64,000 nt of DNA from contig CAZUQM010000005.1 in the NCBI GenBank assembly GCA_964622545.1, forward strand, positions 1 through 64,000. Direction: 5' to 3'. This stretch comes from JAFGLZ01 sp964622545 (GTDB taxonomy: Bacteria; Planctomycetota; Phycisphaerae; UBA1845; JAFGLZ01). The position numbers and the translations under genes are program-made. The first letter of the stretch is position 1; every line of letters starts with the position of its first letter. Below, piece by piece: positions 26,073 through 34,425 of this stretch. The notes beneath the pieces were generated by a model. The model was not told the DNA's origin and did no database searches. It saw only the letters and a list, made by a program, of their open reading frames with translations.

Positions 26073-27299
26073 TTACCGCGCCCCGAGCGAAAGCGCAACA
26101 GGCTTCGAGGTCGGCAGCGGCCGGACGCGGTGATGGACGGCGAACCGGTCGATCACCTCGCCGTCCAGGCCGATCTGCTGAAACGACAACCGCTCGGGCG
26201 TGACGTCCACCACCGTGAAGCTGCATTGCTCGTGGTTCTGGACGCACAGGTAGTCCGGTTTGGGTTTCAGGGAAGTCCGAAGCTTGGCCCCGCCCGCTCC
26301 GGTCGTTACGTGCACGATGCCCTCTTGGGGCGGAACGATTTGACCGTCGCGGATCGGATGCGAGCGTTCGTACTTGTGGTTGTGACCGACGAGCACGACG
26401 TGCGTCCCGTGGGCCTCGAGCCGCGGCATGATCACCTGAAGCACCTTGCCCAGCGGCGTGTGGTTGCCGTGGGTGTAGACGCAGTGATGGAAGTAGGCGA
26501 TCTTCCACCGATCGCCCGAGCTGCTGAGGACCTCGTCGAGCCACGGCCCGATCTGTTGGCGGTACTCGTCGAACCGCGCGTCGGTGTCGATGCCGATGAA
26601 GCGGACGTCGCCGACGTCGAACCAGAAGTGCCTCTCGGGGATCGCACCCTTCGGACCGTTCTCAGGCAGGATGAACACATCGAAGGCGGGCTTGCCCTGG
26701 TACTCGTCCCAGTCGTGGTTGCCCAACACCGGATACATGGCCGCCCGCATCAGCAGCTCGCGATAGGGCTGGTAGAACTTGCGATAGTAATGTGAGGCCC
26801 GGCCGTCAGGGTAGACGATGTCCCCTACATGGACGCACAGGTCGGGGTCGTAGGTGACCATGCGGTCGGCCAGCTCATATTGCTGAGGATAGCCCGAGCC
26901 GCTGTCGCCGAACGCCAGGAATCGGAACGCCCCGCCGCGCTTGGGCGCGGTGCGGGTGCGGGCCGTGGCCAGCGGAGGCTCATCCCCCTCGGCGTAACGG
27001 ATCTCGTAGTCGTAAAACGTAGCGGGCTGGAGGCCCTCGACGACGGCGACGTGACGGTCGCCCTTCCGCGTCAGCGAGGCCGGCTCGAACCATGCGCCGT
27101 CGGGACCCTTGATGCGAGCCACGGCGGGCCTGCCGCCGCTGATCTCCCAGACGATGGTGAACCCGTCGGTCTGGAGCATCTGGATCATCGGGCCGGCCGG
27201 CATCGGGCCGCGCGCGTACCGCTGATACCCGAGCGTGCCGACGACCACCAGGGCTCCGAGCAGGACGGCTGCCAGGATGAGCTTCTTGGTCGATTTCAT
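26073..27299 (-). CDS. Purple acid phosphatase-like metallophosphoesterase, membrane anchored
   Basis: 408 residues from the ATG at 27299; a TTG four codons upstream is better placed behind GAGGGGAG and is an alternative start. A signal anchor covers about 5-23. A fibronectin-like N-terminal domain of the PAP type follows (IVWEISGGRPAVARIKG), then the calcineurin-type metal site: FLAFGDSGSGY, HVGDIVYPDG, VLGNHDWDEY, FHHCVYTHGNH and LVGHNHKYERS. These motifs are complete, so a functional two-metal phosphoesterase is expected outside the cytoplasm. It sits in the glycan block, where a phosphatase could recycle lipid-phosphate carriers, though PAPs usually act on small esters. Confidence 0.9.
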   Translation of the reverse strand: MKSTKKLILAAVLLGALVVVGTLGYQRYARGPMPAGPMIQMLQTDGFTIVWEISGGRPAVARIKGPDGAWFEPASLTRKGDRHVAVVEGLQPATFYDYEIRYAEGDEPPLATARTRTAPKRGGAFRFLAFGDSGSGYPQQYELADRMVTYDPDLCVHVGDIVYPDGRASHYYRKFYQPYRELLMRAAMYPVLGNHDWDEYQGKPAFDVFILPENGPKGAIPERHFWFDVGDVRFIGIDTDARFDEYRQQIGPWLDEVLSSSGDRWKIAYFHHCVYTHGNHTPLGKVLQVIMPRLEAHGTHVVLVGHNHKYERSHPIRDGQIVPPQEGIVHVTTGAGGAKLRTSLKPKPDYLCVQNHEQCSFTVVDVTPERLSFQQIGLDGEVIDRFAVHHRVRPLPTSKPVALSLGAR

Positions 27300-27341
27300 G
27301 GCGGTGGGCAACGTCTCCCCTCGACGCCCGGCCGGCCGACG

Positions 27342-27743
27342 CTACTCCTTCGGCTGGGTGGACGCCGACGTGCTCGGTTGCGGGCTGGCCCCTTCCCGGT
27401 TGATGCGGACCGACAGCGGGATGAGCTCCTTCGTGCGCTTGGTCCATGAGCCCACAACCTTACCCCGATCGCCGACCTTGAGATCCTTCATCTCGGCCGG
27501 CTTGCCGTTCAGGAGGATCTCGCAGTCTGCGGGCACCTTGGCCGTCTTCTCACGGAGCGAGCCGTCCCGCGGGTGCTTGAACTCGAAGCCGGCCATGCGG
27601 GTCTCCGGCTCAAGGTACGTGATCACGCCTTCGACGGTGTACACGCGCTTGCCCCCCACGAACTGGCGAGCCACGCCCACCACCACGCCGATCAAGACGG
27701 CGATCGCGATGACGATCAGGACCTTTACGACGTTTGAGCTCAT
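27342..27743 (-). CDS. Small membrane-anchored protein, possible beta-barrel (OB-like) domain
   Basis: 133 residues from the ATG at 27743, supported by GGAGAGG about 8 bases upstream. One N-terminal membrane segment (VVKVLIVIAIAVLIGVVVGV) is followed by an extracytoplasmic domain of about 90 residues with alternating strands (RVYTVEGVITYLEPETRM, AEMKDLKVGDRGKVVG) and a Ser/Thr/Gln-rich tail. The strand pattern recalls OB-fold or CcmE-like proteins but no haem-ligating His motif is seen. It is 42 bp upstream of the phosphoesterase gene in the same direction. Function unknown. Confidence 0.72.
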   Translation of the reverse strand: MSSNVVKVLIVIAIAVLIGVVVGVARQFVGGKRVYTVEGVITYLEPETRMAGFEFKHPRDGSLREKTAKVPADCEILLNGKPAEMKDLKVGDRGKVVGSWTKRTKELIPLSVRINREGASPQPSTSASTQPKE

Positions 27744-27900
27744 GCTGTCGCCTCTCCGGCCGTCGGGCCGTACCCATACGAAATCGAGGTGCCGGCCCGG
27801 GCACCTCGTCCTAGCTGCCAACGCATGATCGCGTGATGGTAAGCGATGCCGGCTGTGGCGGTCAAGATGAGGCGGGACTGGCATGAACGCGGACCGAGCG

Positions 27901-30069
27901 TCAGCCCACCTGGCGGAACTGCGTCTCGTAGAGGTTGGCGTACAGCGGGCAGCTCTCCACCAATCGGTCGTGCGTGCCGACGGCGACGATGCTGCCGGCC
28001 TCCATCACCACGATCCGGTCGGCATGCGTGATGGTGCTGAACCGGTGGGCGATGACGAAGGCCGTGCGGTCCTTCAGGATTCGCTCCATGGCCCTCTGGA
28101 TCTTCAGCTCGCTGTCGGCGTCGACCTGGCTGGTGGCCTCGTCGAGGACGAGCACGGCCGGGTCGCGGAGCACCGCGCGGGCCAGGGCGAGCCGCTGCTT
28201 CTGGCCGCCCGACATGAGCTGACCGCTGACCAGGGCGTCATACCCGGAGGCCACGGTGCGGTCGCTGTCGCTGCGGAACTCGCGGATGAACTCGTCGGCG
28301 TAGGCGGTCTGGGCGGCGCGAACGACCGCGTCGTCGCTGACATGCTTGCTGCCGTAGGCAATGTTGTTTCGCACGGTGTCGGTGAAGATCACGGCGTCTT
28401 GGGTGACCAGGCCCATCTGGCCGCGCAGGCTGGCCAGCGAGACCTCGCTGATGTCCGTCCCGTCGAAGAGGATCTGCCCTTTCTGCGGCTCGAAGAACCG
28501 AAGCAGCAGGCTGATCAGCGTGGTCTTGCCGCTGCCGTTGGGTCCGACCAGGGCGATCGTCTCACCGGCGGCCACCTTGAGATTGACGTCGAGGAGAACC
28601 GGTCGATCGGGATTCGACGGGTACGCGAACGTCACATCGCGGAACTCGATCGTCCGCTGAAGCCGCGGCAGGTGCGGCTTGGGACGGGAGGCGGCCAGCT
28701 CCTCCTCGCGCTGCAGATCGATCACGCTGAACATCCGTTGAGCCGCCGCGTCGGCCGCCTGAAGCTTGTTGTTCACGTTGGCGAGCTTGCGGATCGGGTC
28801 GAAGATGCCGACCACGCACGCCACCAGCGCGATGAAGGTCTCGGCCTCGAGGACCCCGGTGAAGACCATGTAGCCGCCGATCACGGCGATGCTGCCGACG
28901 GCCGCCATGCCCAGCACCTCCAGAAGCGGCGAGACGACCGCGTCGATGCGATAGATCCGCAGTTGCTGCTTGGTCAGCTCGCGGTGCTTGCGGAAGAAGC
29001 GCAGCGCCTCGCGCCGCTCCATGTGGTAGCCCTTGACCACGCGGATGCCGTAGATCTTCTCCTCGAGCATGTCCATCAACGTGCCCCACGCCGTCAGGGC
29101 CCGACGCTGCGCACGACGAATGCGCCGGCCCAGCTTGCGGATCAGTAGCGCCGCCGCCGGTCCGATGGCCAGCACGCCGAGCAGCAGATAGGGGCTGACC
29201 ACGGCCGCCAGGGACAGGGCCCCGACGGCCTTGAACGGCTCGCGGATCGTCTTGCCGAACAGCGTTCGCACGCCGGCCTCGAGCACGGCCGAGTCGCGGG
29301 CGAACCGCGACAGCGAGTCCCCCGATTGCTGCTCCGCGAACCAGCTCATCGGCAGCCGGAGCAGGCTTCTGTAGCCTTGGGTGCGAATGCCGATCATCGC
29401 CCGCTGGCTGAGCAGGCCGTTGAGATACTCCTGCGCGAAGCGGCAGGCCCCACCGAGGATCGTGATCACGACCAGACCGCCCATGACCATGCCCAGGGCC
29501 AGCAGCCGGCTCCTCAGATCGGCCCCCGAGGGCAGCAGATCCACCAGCGGAATGAGCAGCATGGCGTGGCGGCTGGAGTCGTTCAGCCAGATCCGGTCGC
29601 GGACCGTCCCCCGCTGAGGCGAGTCGACGATGACGGCCACCCCGGGCTGGTCCTGCGGCAGCTCGGCCAAAATCCGCAGCATCTCGTAGTGATCGCCGGA
29701 CCGACCCGCCAGCGAGACGATACGGTCGCCGCGATCGACCGCGTACGAGCACGGCCCGATCGGGTTGACGAAGCGCACGTGCAGCCCCGGCTTCTTGGAC
29801 CGACCCGTCCTCGGATCGCGCGGCAGATCGGCCGCCAGCTTCACCCCGAGCCGCGACTCGGCGTTCTCGCGATGGACCCAGTCGCCCACGGTCTCGTATT
29901 CGGCCAGCAGGATCTTCAGGAACGGCAGGATCGAGACCAGGCTGGCGGTGTAGAACACGCTGATGCCCACCACCGACAGAATGGCCAGGGTGAGGTAGCG
30001 TTTGTGGGGCCAGACGAACTCCAACGCTCGTCGGAAGTGCGGTAGGATCTCGGGGGCCAGCTTGGCCAT
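27901..30069 (-). CDS. MsbA-like ABC exporter with a PDZ-like insertion between TM1 and TM2
   Basis: 722 residues, longer than the usual 580-600. TM1 spans about 25-55; then about 105 extra residues (58-165) come before TM2. In the insert, HVRFVNPIGPCSYAVDRGD, RIVSLAGRSG and LRILAELPQDQPGVAVIVDS follow the order of a PDZ domain. The remaining TMs end near 425. The ATPase is complete: Walker A GPNGSGKTT (509-517), Q-loop VTQDAV, signature MSGGQKQR, Walker B AVLVLDEA and the H-loop IAHR. Family members flip lipid A, lipid-linked glycans or other amphiphiles. Its position at the end of the glycan block points to export of that glycolipid. The PDZ assignment is inference. Confidence 0.9.
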   Translation of the reverse strand: MAKLAPEILPHFRRALEFVWPHKRYLTLAILSVVGISVFYTASLVSILPFLKILLAEYETVGDWVHRENAESRLGVKLAADLPRDPRTGRSKKPGLHVRFVNPIGPCSYAVDRGDRIVSLAGRSGDHYEMLRILAELPQDQPGVAVIVDSPQRGTVRDRIWLNDSSRHAMLLIPLVDLLPSGADLRSRLLALGMVMGGLVVITILGGACRFAQEYLNGLLSQRAMIGIRTQGYRSLLRLPMSWFAEQQSGDSLSRFARDSAVLEAGVRTLFGKTIREPFKAVGALSLAAVVSPYLLLGVLAIGPAAALLIRKLGRRIRRAQRRALTAWGTLMDMLEEKIYGIRVVKGYHMERREALRFFRKHRELTKQQLRIYRIDAVVSPLLEVLGMAAVGSIAVIGGYMVFTGVLEAETFIALVACVVGIFDPIRKLANVNNKLQAADAAAQRMFSVIDLQREEELAASRPKPHLPRLQRTIEFRDVTFAYPSNPDRPVLLDVNLKVAAGETIALVGPNGSGKTTLISLLLRFFEPQKGQILFDGTDISEVSLASLRGQMGLVTQDAVIFTDTVRNNIAYGSKHVSDDAVVRAAQTAYADEFIREFRSDSDRTVASGYDALVSGQLMSGGQKQRLALARAVLRDPAVLVLDEATSQVDADSELKIQRAMERILKDRTAFVIAHRFSTITHADRIVVMEAGSIVAVGTHDRLVESCPLYANLYETQFRQVG

Positions 30070-30127
30070 CGTGGGGGACTACCTCGGTTTCAGCCCCGCG
30101 TGATGCGCGGGGCGTCTTGGATTCCGC

Positions 30128-30223
30128 CTACGAAGCGTCGAACGCCTCGATCGCCTTGCTCATGGCCGCCAGCTCGTCCGGCGTCAACTCGACGTCGCCC
30201 GCGGCGGCGTTCTCGCGGGCCTG
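30128..30223 (-). other. Coding-like 3' extension of the aldo/keto reductase beyond an in-frame TAG
   Basis: Directly after the TAG at 30224-30226 the same frame reads QARENAAAGDVELTPDELAA and MSKAIEAFDAS before a TAG at 30128. This is the normal C-terminal end of the reductase family (GAR-x-P-x-Q-x-x-E-N). So the TAG interrupts a frame that was recently coding or is still read through. Confidence 0.8.
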
Positions 30224-31126
30224 CTAGGGCGTTCGCGCGCCGCACAAGGCGTGCGTCAGGCCCGGCTGGTGCACCGTCCACGCGATGGTGAGCTGGGCCA
30301 GGGTGACGTTGTGGGCCTCGGCGATCGGCTTGAACTCCTCCAGCAACGACGCGATGCGGGCGCGCCGCTCCTTGCTGAACGTCGGGTTGTCGCGGCGCTG
30401 GTCGCCTTCGGCGAACTCGCGATCGGGACCCATCTTGCCCGTCAGCAGCCCCTGGGCCAGCGGCGAGTAGGCCAGCACCGCGATAGCGTTCTTCGCACAG
30501 TAGGGCAACTGATCCCGCTCGATGTCGCGGGCCAGCATCGAGTACTTCTCCTGGTCGGCGTCGAGCGGGCCCACCCGCCGATAGGCGTCCATCTGGTCGG
30601 ACGAGGCGTTGCTCACCCCGATGGCGCGGATCTTGCCCTCGTCCTTGAGCTTCATGAGCTCCCCCATCGTATCGGCGATGGGCGTGGTCGGGTCCTGCCA
30701 GTGCGTCTGATACAGGTCGATGAAATCGGTCTGGAGGCGCTTCAGGCTGGCCTCGATCTCCTCACGAATCGAATCGGGATGCAGGCACACCTGCACCTGG
30801 ATGTGCCCGAGCGGGTTCGGGCCCATGGCGTCGGAGGCGAACTTGGTCTCGCCCTGCTTCGTGTTGCACACCATCGCGCACTTGGTCGCCAGGACCACCT
30901 TGTCGCGACGGTCGTGGATCGCCTTGCCCACGATGGTCTCCGAGACGCCGAAGCCGTAGATCGGGGCGGTATCGAGCAAATCCATGTCGGCGTCGAGGGC
31001 CGCGTGGATCGCGGCGATCGACTCATCCTCGCTCGTGCCGCCCCACATCCATCCGCCGATCGCCCAGGCGCCCAGGCCGACGACGGACGCCTCGATCCCC
31101 GATTGGCCTAGCGGATGTTTGCGCAT
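30224..31126 (-). CDS. Aldo/keto reductase, ended by a premature in-frame amber codon
   Basis: 300 residues to the TAG, 332 if the TAG is read. The TIM-barrel reductase tetrad is present: D52 and Y57 (LLDTAPIYGFG), K82 (VVLATKCA) and H142 (LYQTHWQD). NADPH-binding features include IGVSNASSDQ and LAYSPLAQGLLTGKM. Translation stops right after LTHALCGARTP, inside the conserved cofactor-binding end; the continuation after the TAG is the expected C-terminus (separate entry). The likely change is CAG to TAG. The start has GGAGGAAGAG upstream and an extended -10 farther upstream. It could be a recent pseudogene, a suppressed amber or a sequencing error. Confidence 0.85.
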   Translation of the reverse strand: MRKHPLGQSGIEASVVGLGAWAIGGWMWGGTSEDESIAAIHAALDADMDLLDTAPIYGFGVSETIVGKAIHDRRDKVVLATKCAMVCNTKQGETKFASDAMGPNPLGHIQVQVCLHPDSIREEIEASLKRLQTDFIDLYQTHWQDPTTPIADTMGELMKLKDEGKIRAIGVSNASSDQMDAYRRVGPLDADQEKYSMLARDIERDQLPYCAKNAIAVLAYSPLAQGLLTGKMGPDREFAEGDQRRDNPTFSKERRARIASLLEEFKPIAEAHNVTLAQLTIAWTVHQPGLTHALCGARTP

Positions 31127-31171
31127 GCTCTCTTCCTCCGATCGTGCACGTTGGGGACAATCGAAAGGGAG

Positions 31172-31180
31172 ATCATACCA
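31172..31180 (-). promoter_or_regulatory. Extended -10 element upstream of the aldo/keto reductase
   Basis: On the minus strand TGG-TATGAT fits an extended -10 (TGnTATAAT with one mismatch), about 45 bases before the ATG. No convincing -35 is visible. Confidence 0.35.
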
Positions 31181-31257
31181 CAGATGGACCGACGGGGCAC
31201 GTTCCGCCGGTCACCGGTCGGGACGCGACGAGTCGACGCGCGGTTTGGCCGGCGCCG

Positions 31258-33345
31258 CTATCTGGCGCAGACGCTGAGCCCAATGGAGGGAAGAAGGCGA
31301 TCCTGATCGGTCACGACCTGGGCGAGCACCTCGACCACGTCCGGGTCAAACTGCGATCCGCAGCAGCGGCGCAGCTCGCACAGGGCCTCTTCGATGGACA
31401 GGGCCGGACGGTAAGGGCGTTCCTCGATCATCGACTGGAACGAATCCGCCACGCTGAGGATCCGCGCGTAGTGCGGTAGGCTCTGACCCCGCTTGCCGCT
31501 CGTGCCCCGGCTGCCGTCGTACCAGTCGTGATGGTAGCGGATGGCCTGTTGGATCTTGATGTCCGCCTGCTGATGGCTGACCAGGTCGGCGCCGATGTCG
31601 GCGTGGCAGTCCACCAGGTCCCGCTCTTGTTCGGTCAGCGGGCCGGGCTTGAGCAGGATCGCGCTGGGCACGCTGATCTTGCCCAGGTCGTGCAACACCC
31701 CGGCGGTGTGGAGCTGGTCGACCTGATGCTCGCTCAGGCCGAGCTGGCGACCGATCTCGGCCGCCACCCAACCGACCCACATGCAGTGGGCCCCGGTCGC
31801 GTGGTCCTTCTCACCGATGGCCCTGGCCATGGCCATGGCCGCGCGCGAGACCCAGGCGGGATCGTGTCCCTGGGTCGTGCGGACGGGCGGGACCTCGGCC
31901 GCCTGCGAGGAGACCTCCTCGCGAGCCGCCTCGATCAGCTCGGCGGCGCTGGGCAATCGCCACAACGAGACGCGGTTGCGCCCTTTTCGCTTGGCCTCGT
32001 ACAGGGCCAGGTCCGCCCGGCAGACCAGCTCGCCGGGGCCCGAGAGCTTCTCCGACGTGGCGGCCACGCCGATGCTCGTGGTCACGCGGAGCTCTTCGCT
32101 GCCGACGATGATGCACAGGTCCTCGACGCTGCGGCGGAACTGCTCAGCCCAGAGGTAGGCCCCCTCCCCGGACGTGTTGGGCAACATGGCGGCGAACTCG
32201 GAGCCGCCGTATCGGGCGACCGCGCCCTCGGAGATCGCGTTCGAGCGCAGCACATCGGCGAGCCGCCGAAGGACGACGTCGCCGCGCGAATGGCCGAACC
32301 GATCGTTGACGCGCCGGAGCTGATCCACCCCGATCATCAGGCACGCCATCGGCTCGCCCTTGCGCTGCCAGCGCTGCCACATCCGACCGAGGATCTCGTT
32401 GAAGCGCCGGCGGTTCATCAGGCCGGTCAACTCGTCGGTGATGATGCGTCGATGGAGCCGCTTGTTCTGATCGAGGATGACCGCCTCGCGCTCCTTCACG
32501 GTGCTCAGATTGGAGAAAAGGTTGACGGCAGCGTGGACCCATTGGTCCTGGCCCGTTCCGCCAAGCGGCGTTCGCGTCAACTGGACGGGCACGGCTGCCT
32601 GGGAGGACTGTAGGTTCAGCTCGACGCGGGCCGTCTTGCCTTGTTGAGTCAGGCCGACGGCGCGCTCCCAGGCCTGCACGGCCAGGGGGTCGGCGAGCAG
32701 CTCGTAGACGTCGAGCCCCAAAAGGCGCTCCTCGTCCAGGCCGATCAGACTGGCGAACTGGTCGTTCGCGAAGACGATACGGTCGGCGTCGTCGGTGACG
32801 ACCACCCCCTCGCCCATGGCTCGAAGCACGACCTCCTGAAGCCCCTCCAGTCCGAGCGGTTGCGTCCGCGGCTGAGGTCTGGCGGTCGTGTCTGCGTCCG
32901 ACCCTGTCACCATCTCGTCCTCCAAGAGATGTGATTCGGTCATCTCTTCGGTTCGCGTGTCGCGCTGCTTCGAAATTCTGGCGACGATCCAATGTGCGAG
33001 CAGCTCGGGGGACTCGACCGTTCCACAAGACAGACGCTGCAAGACCGGGCCCGACGTGCCGGTCTCATCGGCCTGCCACGCGGCAACCACGCGGTCTTCG
33101 AGCCGAGGCCATGGGACACGCCGACCGCGGACCGTCCGTGAACCTGGTCCCTCCAGAGCAACGATCGCTTCATACCGTTCCGAATCGAGCGAGGCATCCA
33201 CCGACGTAAGGTCCGTCAGGGACGTCGCTACATCCACGCGGAGACCCGGCATATGGCCTTTCAGGCACCGGGCGACATTCAGGCCGCGTACCAGGTGGTC
33301 GTCGATCAGCAATACGTCACACGTCAAGGCGTTGCCCTTGCCCAC
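31258..33345 (-). CDS. Pseudo-receiver/PAS/GGDEF/HD-GYP signalling protein with altered GGDEF and GYP motifs
   Basis: 695 residues from a GTG at 33345, preceded by GAGGA at 8 bases; the longer frame to 33420 has no such site. The N-terminus (CDVLLIDDHLVRG) looks like a receiver, but the phosphoacceptor strand reads YEAIVALEG, so the Asp is missing. A PAS domain (about 165-285) and a GGDEF domain follow, whose signature is GGSEF at 380-384 in place of GGDEF. The HD-GYP domain keeps LHDLGK (552-553 HD) and YHHDWYDG, but the GYP position reads GTS (614-616). Catalysis by either domain is uncertain; the metal-binding HD residues remain. It is a stand-alone gene divergent from scpB. Confidence 0.87.
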   Translation of the reverse strand: MGKGNALTCDVLLIDDHLVRGLNVARCLKGHMPGLRVDVATSLTDLTSVDASLDSERYEAIVALEGPGSRTVRGRRVPWPRLEDRVVAAWQADETGTSGPVLQRLSCGTVESPELLAHWIVARISKQRDTRTEEMTESHLLEDEMVTGSDADTTARPQPRTQPLGLEGLQEVVLRAMGEGVVVTDDADRIVFANDQFASLIGLDEERLLGLDVYELLADPLAVQAWERAVGLTQQGKTARVELNLQSSQAAVPVQLTRTPLGGTGQDQWVHAAVNLFSNLSTVKEREAVILDQNKRLHRRIITDELTGLMNRRRFNEILGRMWQRWQRKGEPMACLMIGVDQLRRVNDRFGHSRGDVVLRRLADVLRSNAISEGAVARYGGSEFAAMLPNTSGEGAYLWAEQFRRSVEDLCIIVGSEELRVTTSIGVAATSEKLSGPGELVCRADLALYEAKRKGRNRVSLWRLPSAAELIEAAREEVSSQAAEVPPVRTTQGHDPAWVSRAAMAMARAIGEKDHATGAHCMWVGWVAAEIGRQLGLSEHQVDQLHTAGVLHDLGKISVPSAILLKPGPLTEQERDLVDCHADIGADLVSHQQADIKIQQAIRYHHDWYDGSRGTSGKRGQSLPHYARILSVADSFQSMIEERPYRPALSIEEALCELRRCCGSQFDPDVVEVLAQVVTDQDRLLPSIGLSVCAR

Positions 33346-33672
33346 ATGGCTTTCCTCTTCCTGCCAACACCACCATCGGACGGCAGACCGGCCTTGTTCT
33401 TCACGCGGGCAAGGGCGCAAGACGTGTCCGCTAATGTGGCTAATCGCGCCGCCGCAGGTGAGGCGCGGTGTTCACAGGTGCGCAGAAGATGCGCGCAACG
33501 ACCGATAGGTCCGCGCGCTTGCCCCGAATCGGATGAACGCACCATCTGCTGCGTCCAGCATGGCTTATCCGGTTCCCCGGGCACGCGTACACGGTTTCCC
33601 GCAGCCCGATAAGCCGCACCGAGGCCGCCGACGCCTGGACGCTCCGAAACGGGACAGCTATAGTGCCCCGTC
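33346..33672. other. 327-bp divergent region between the GGDEF/HD-GYP gene and scpB
   Basis: It holds an inverted repeat at 33562-33615 (arms GGCTTATCCGG and CCCGATAAGCC, one mismatch) and the scpB promoter. No gene is supported. Confidence 0.5.
33636..33664 (+). promoter_or_regulatory. Promoter predicting a leaderless scpB transcript
   Basis: TGGACG (33636-33641) and TATAGT (33659-33664) are 17 bases apart. Only 8 bases separate the -10 from the ATG at 33673, so transcription would begin at or next to the start codon. There is also no ribosome binding site there, which fits leaderless translation. Confidence 0.5.
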
Positions 33673-34389
33673 ATGAGTAGCGATCCGTCCGAAAGCGGGG
33701 ATTCGGGTGTCGATCCGTGTGAGCCGACCGACCAGGAACTCGGCGAGCAGGCCGCTTCCGACGCCAGCGCCGCGCGCGACGATCAGCCCGATCCACACGA
33801 GGCCTCCCCATCCGCCGCGCCCGTGCAAGCACATGACGATCAGGACGCACCCGAGATCGACGCGGGCGAGGTCGAGGCCGCTCGCGTGGTCGAGGCCCTC
33901 CTCTTCGCGACGGACACCCCCCTGCCGGCCAGCAAGATCGCCCAGATCATGGACGTGGGCGACGCCCGATCGGTCCGAAAACACATCGATGCGCTGAACG
34001 AGGATTACGCGAACACGGGACGCGCCTTCCGCATCGAGGAGATCGCCGGTGGCTATCAGATGCTCACGCTGCCGGCGTACAACCCCTGGCTGTCGAAGCT
34101 GCTGCGCGTCCGTCAGGAGTCGCGCCTGACGCCGGCGGCGCTCGAGACACTCGCCATCGTCGCGTACAAGCAGCCGGTCCTGAGGGCGGAGATCGAGGCC
34201 ATCCGGGGCGTCGCCGTCGGTGAGGTGCTGAACCGGCTGCGCGAGCTGAACCTGGTCAAGATCGTCGGACGTGACGAGCAGATCGGCCGACCCATGCTCT
34301 ACGGCACGACCAAGCGCTTTCTCGAGGTCTTCGGCCTGGCCAGCATCAAGGACCTGCCCAACGTCGAGGCCCTCAAGGCTCCCGAGTGA
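33673..34389 (+). CDS. scpB: Segregation and condensation protein B
   Basis: 238 residues. An acidic, low-complexity N-terminus of about 65 residues precedes the two winged-helix domains: VVEALLFATDTPLPASKIAQ starts the first; the family core SRLTPAALETLAIVAYKQPV and EIEAIRGVAVGEVLNRLREL, then YGTTKRFLEVFGLASIKDLP, form the second. ScpB is the kite subunit of the SMC-ScpAB condensin complex that compacts and segregates the chromosome. Its usual partner scpA is not next to it. The long acidic N-terminus is unusual compared with the typical protein of about 190 residues. Confidence 0.93.
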   Translation: MSSDPSESGDSGVDPCEPTDQELGEQAASDASAARDDQPDPHEASPSAAPVQAHDDQDAPEIDAGEVEAARVVEALLFATDTPLPASKIAQIMDVGDARSVRKHIDALNEDYANTGRAFRIEEIAGGYQMLTLPAYNPWLSKLLRVRQESRLTPAALETLAIVAYKQPVLRAEIEAIRGVAVGEVLNRLRELNLVKIVGRDEQIGRPMLYGTTKRFLEVFGLASIKDLPNVEALKAPE

Positions 34390-34398
34390 CGGTGGCTT

Positions 34399-34413
34399 GG
34401 CGGCTCCTCCGCC
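34399..34413. terminator. Small hairpin between convergent scpB and the oxidoreductase
   Basis: GGCGG-CTCCT-CCGCC lies in the 36-bp gap between two convergent genes. It could act as a bidirectional terminator but lacks a T tract. Confidence 0.25.
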
Positions 34414-34425
34414 GGAGACGAACCC

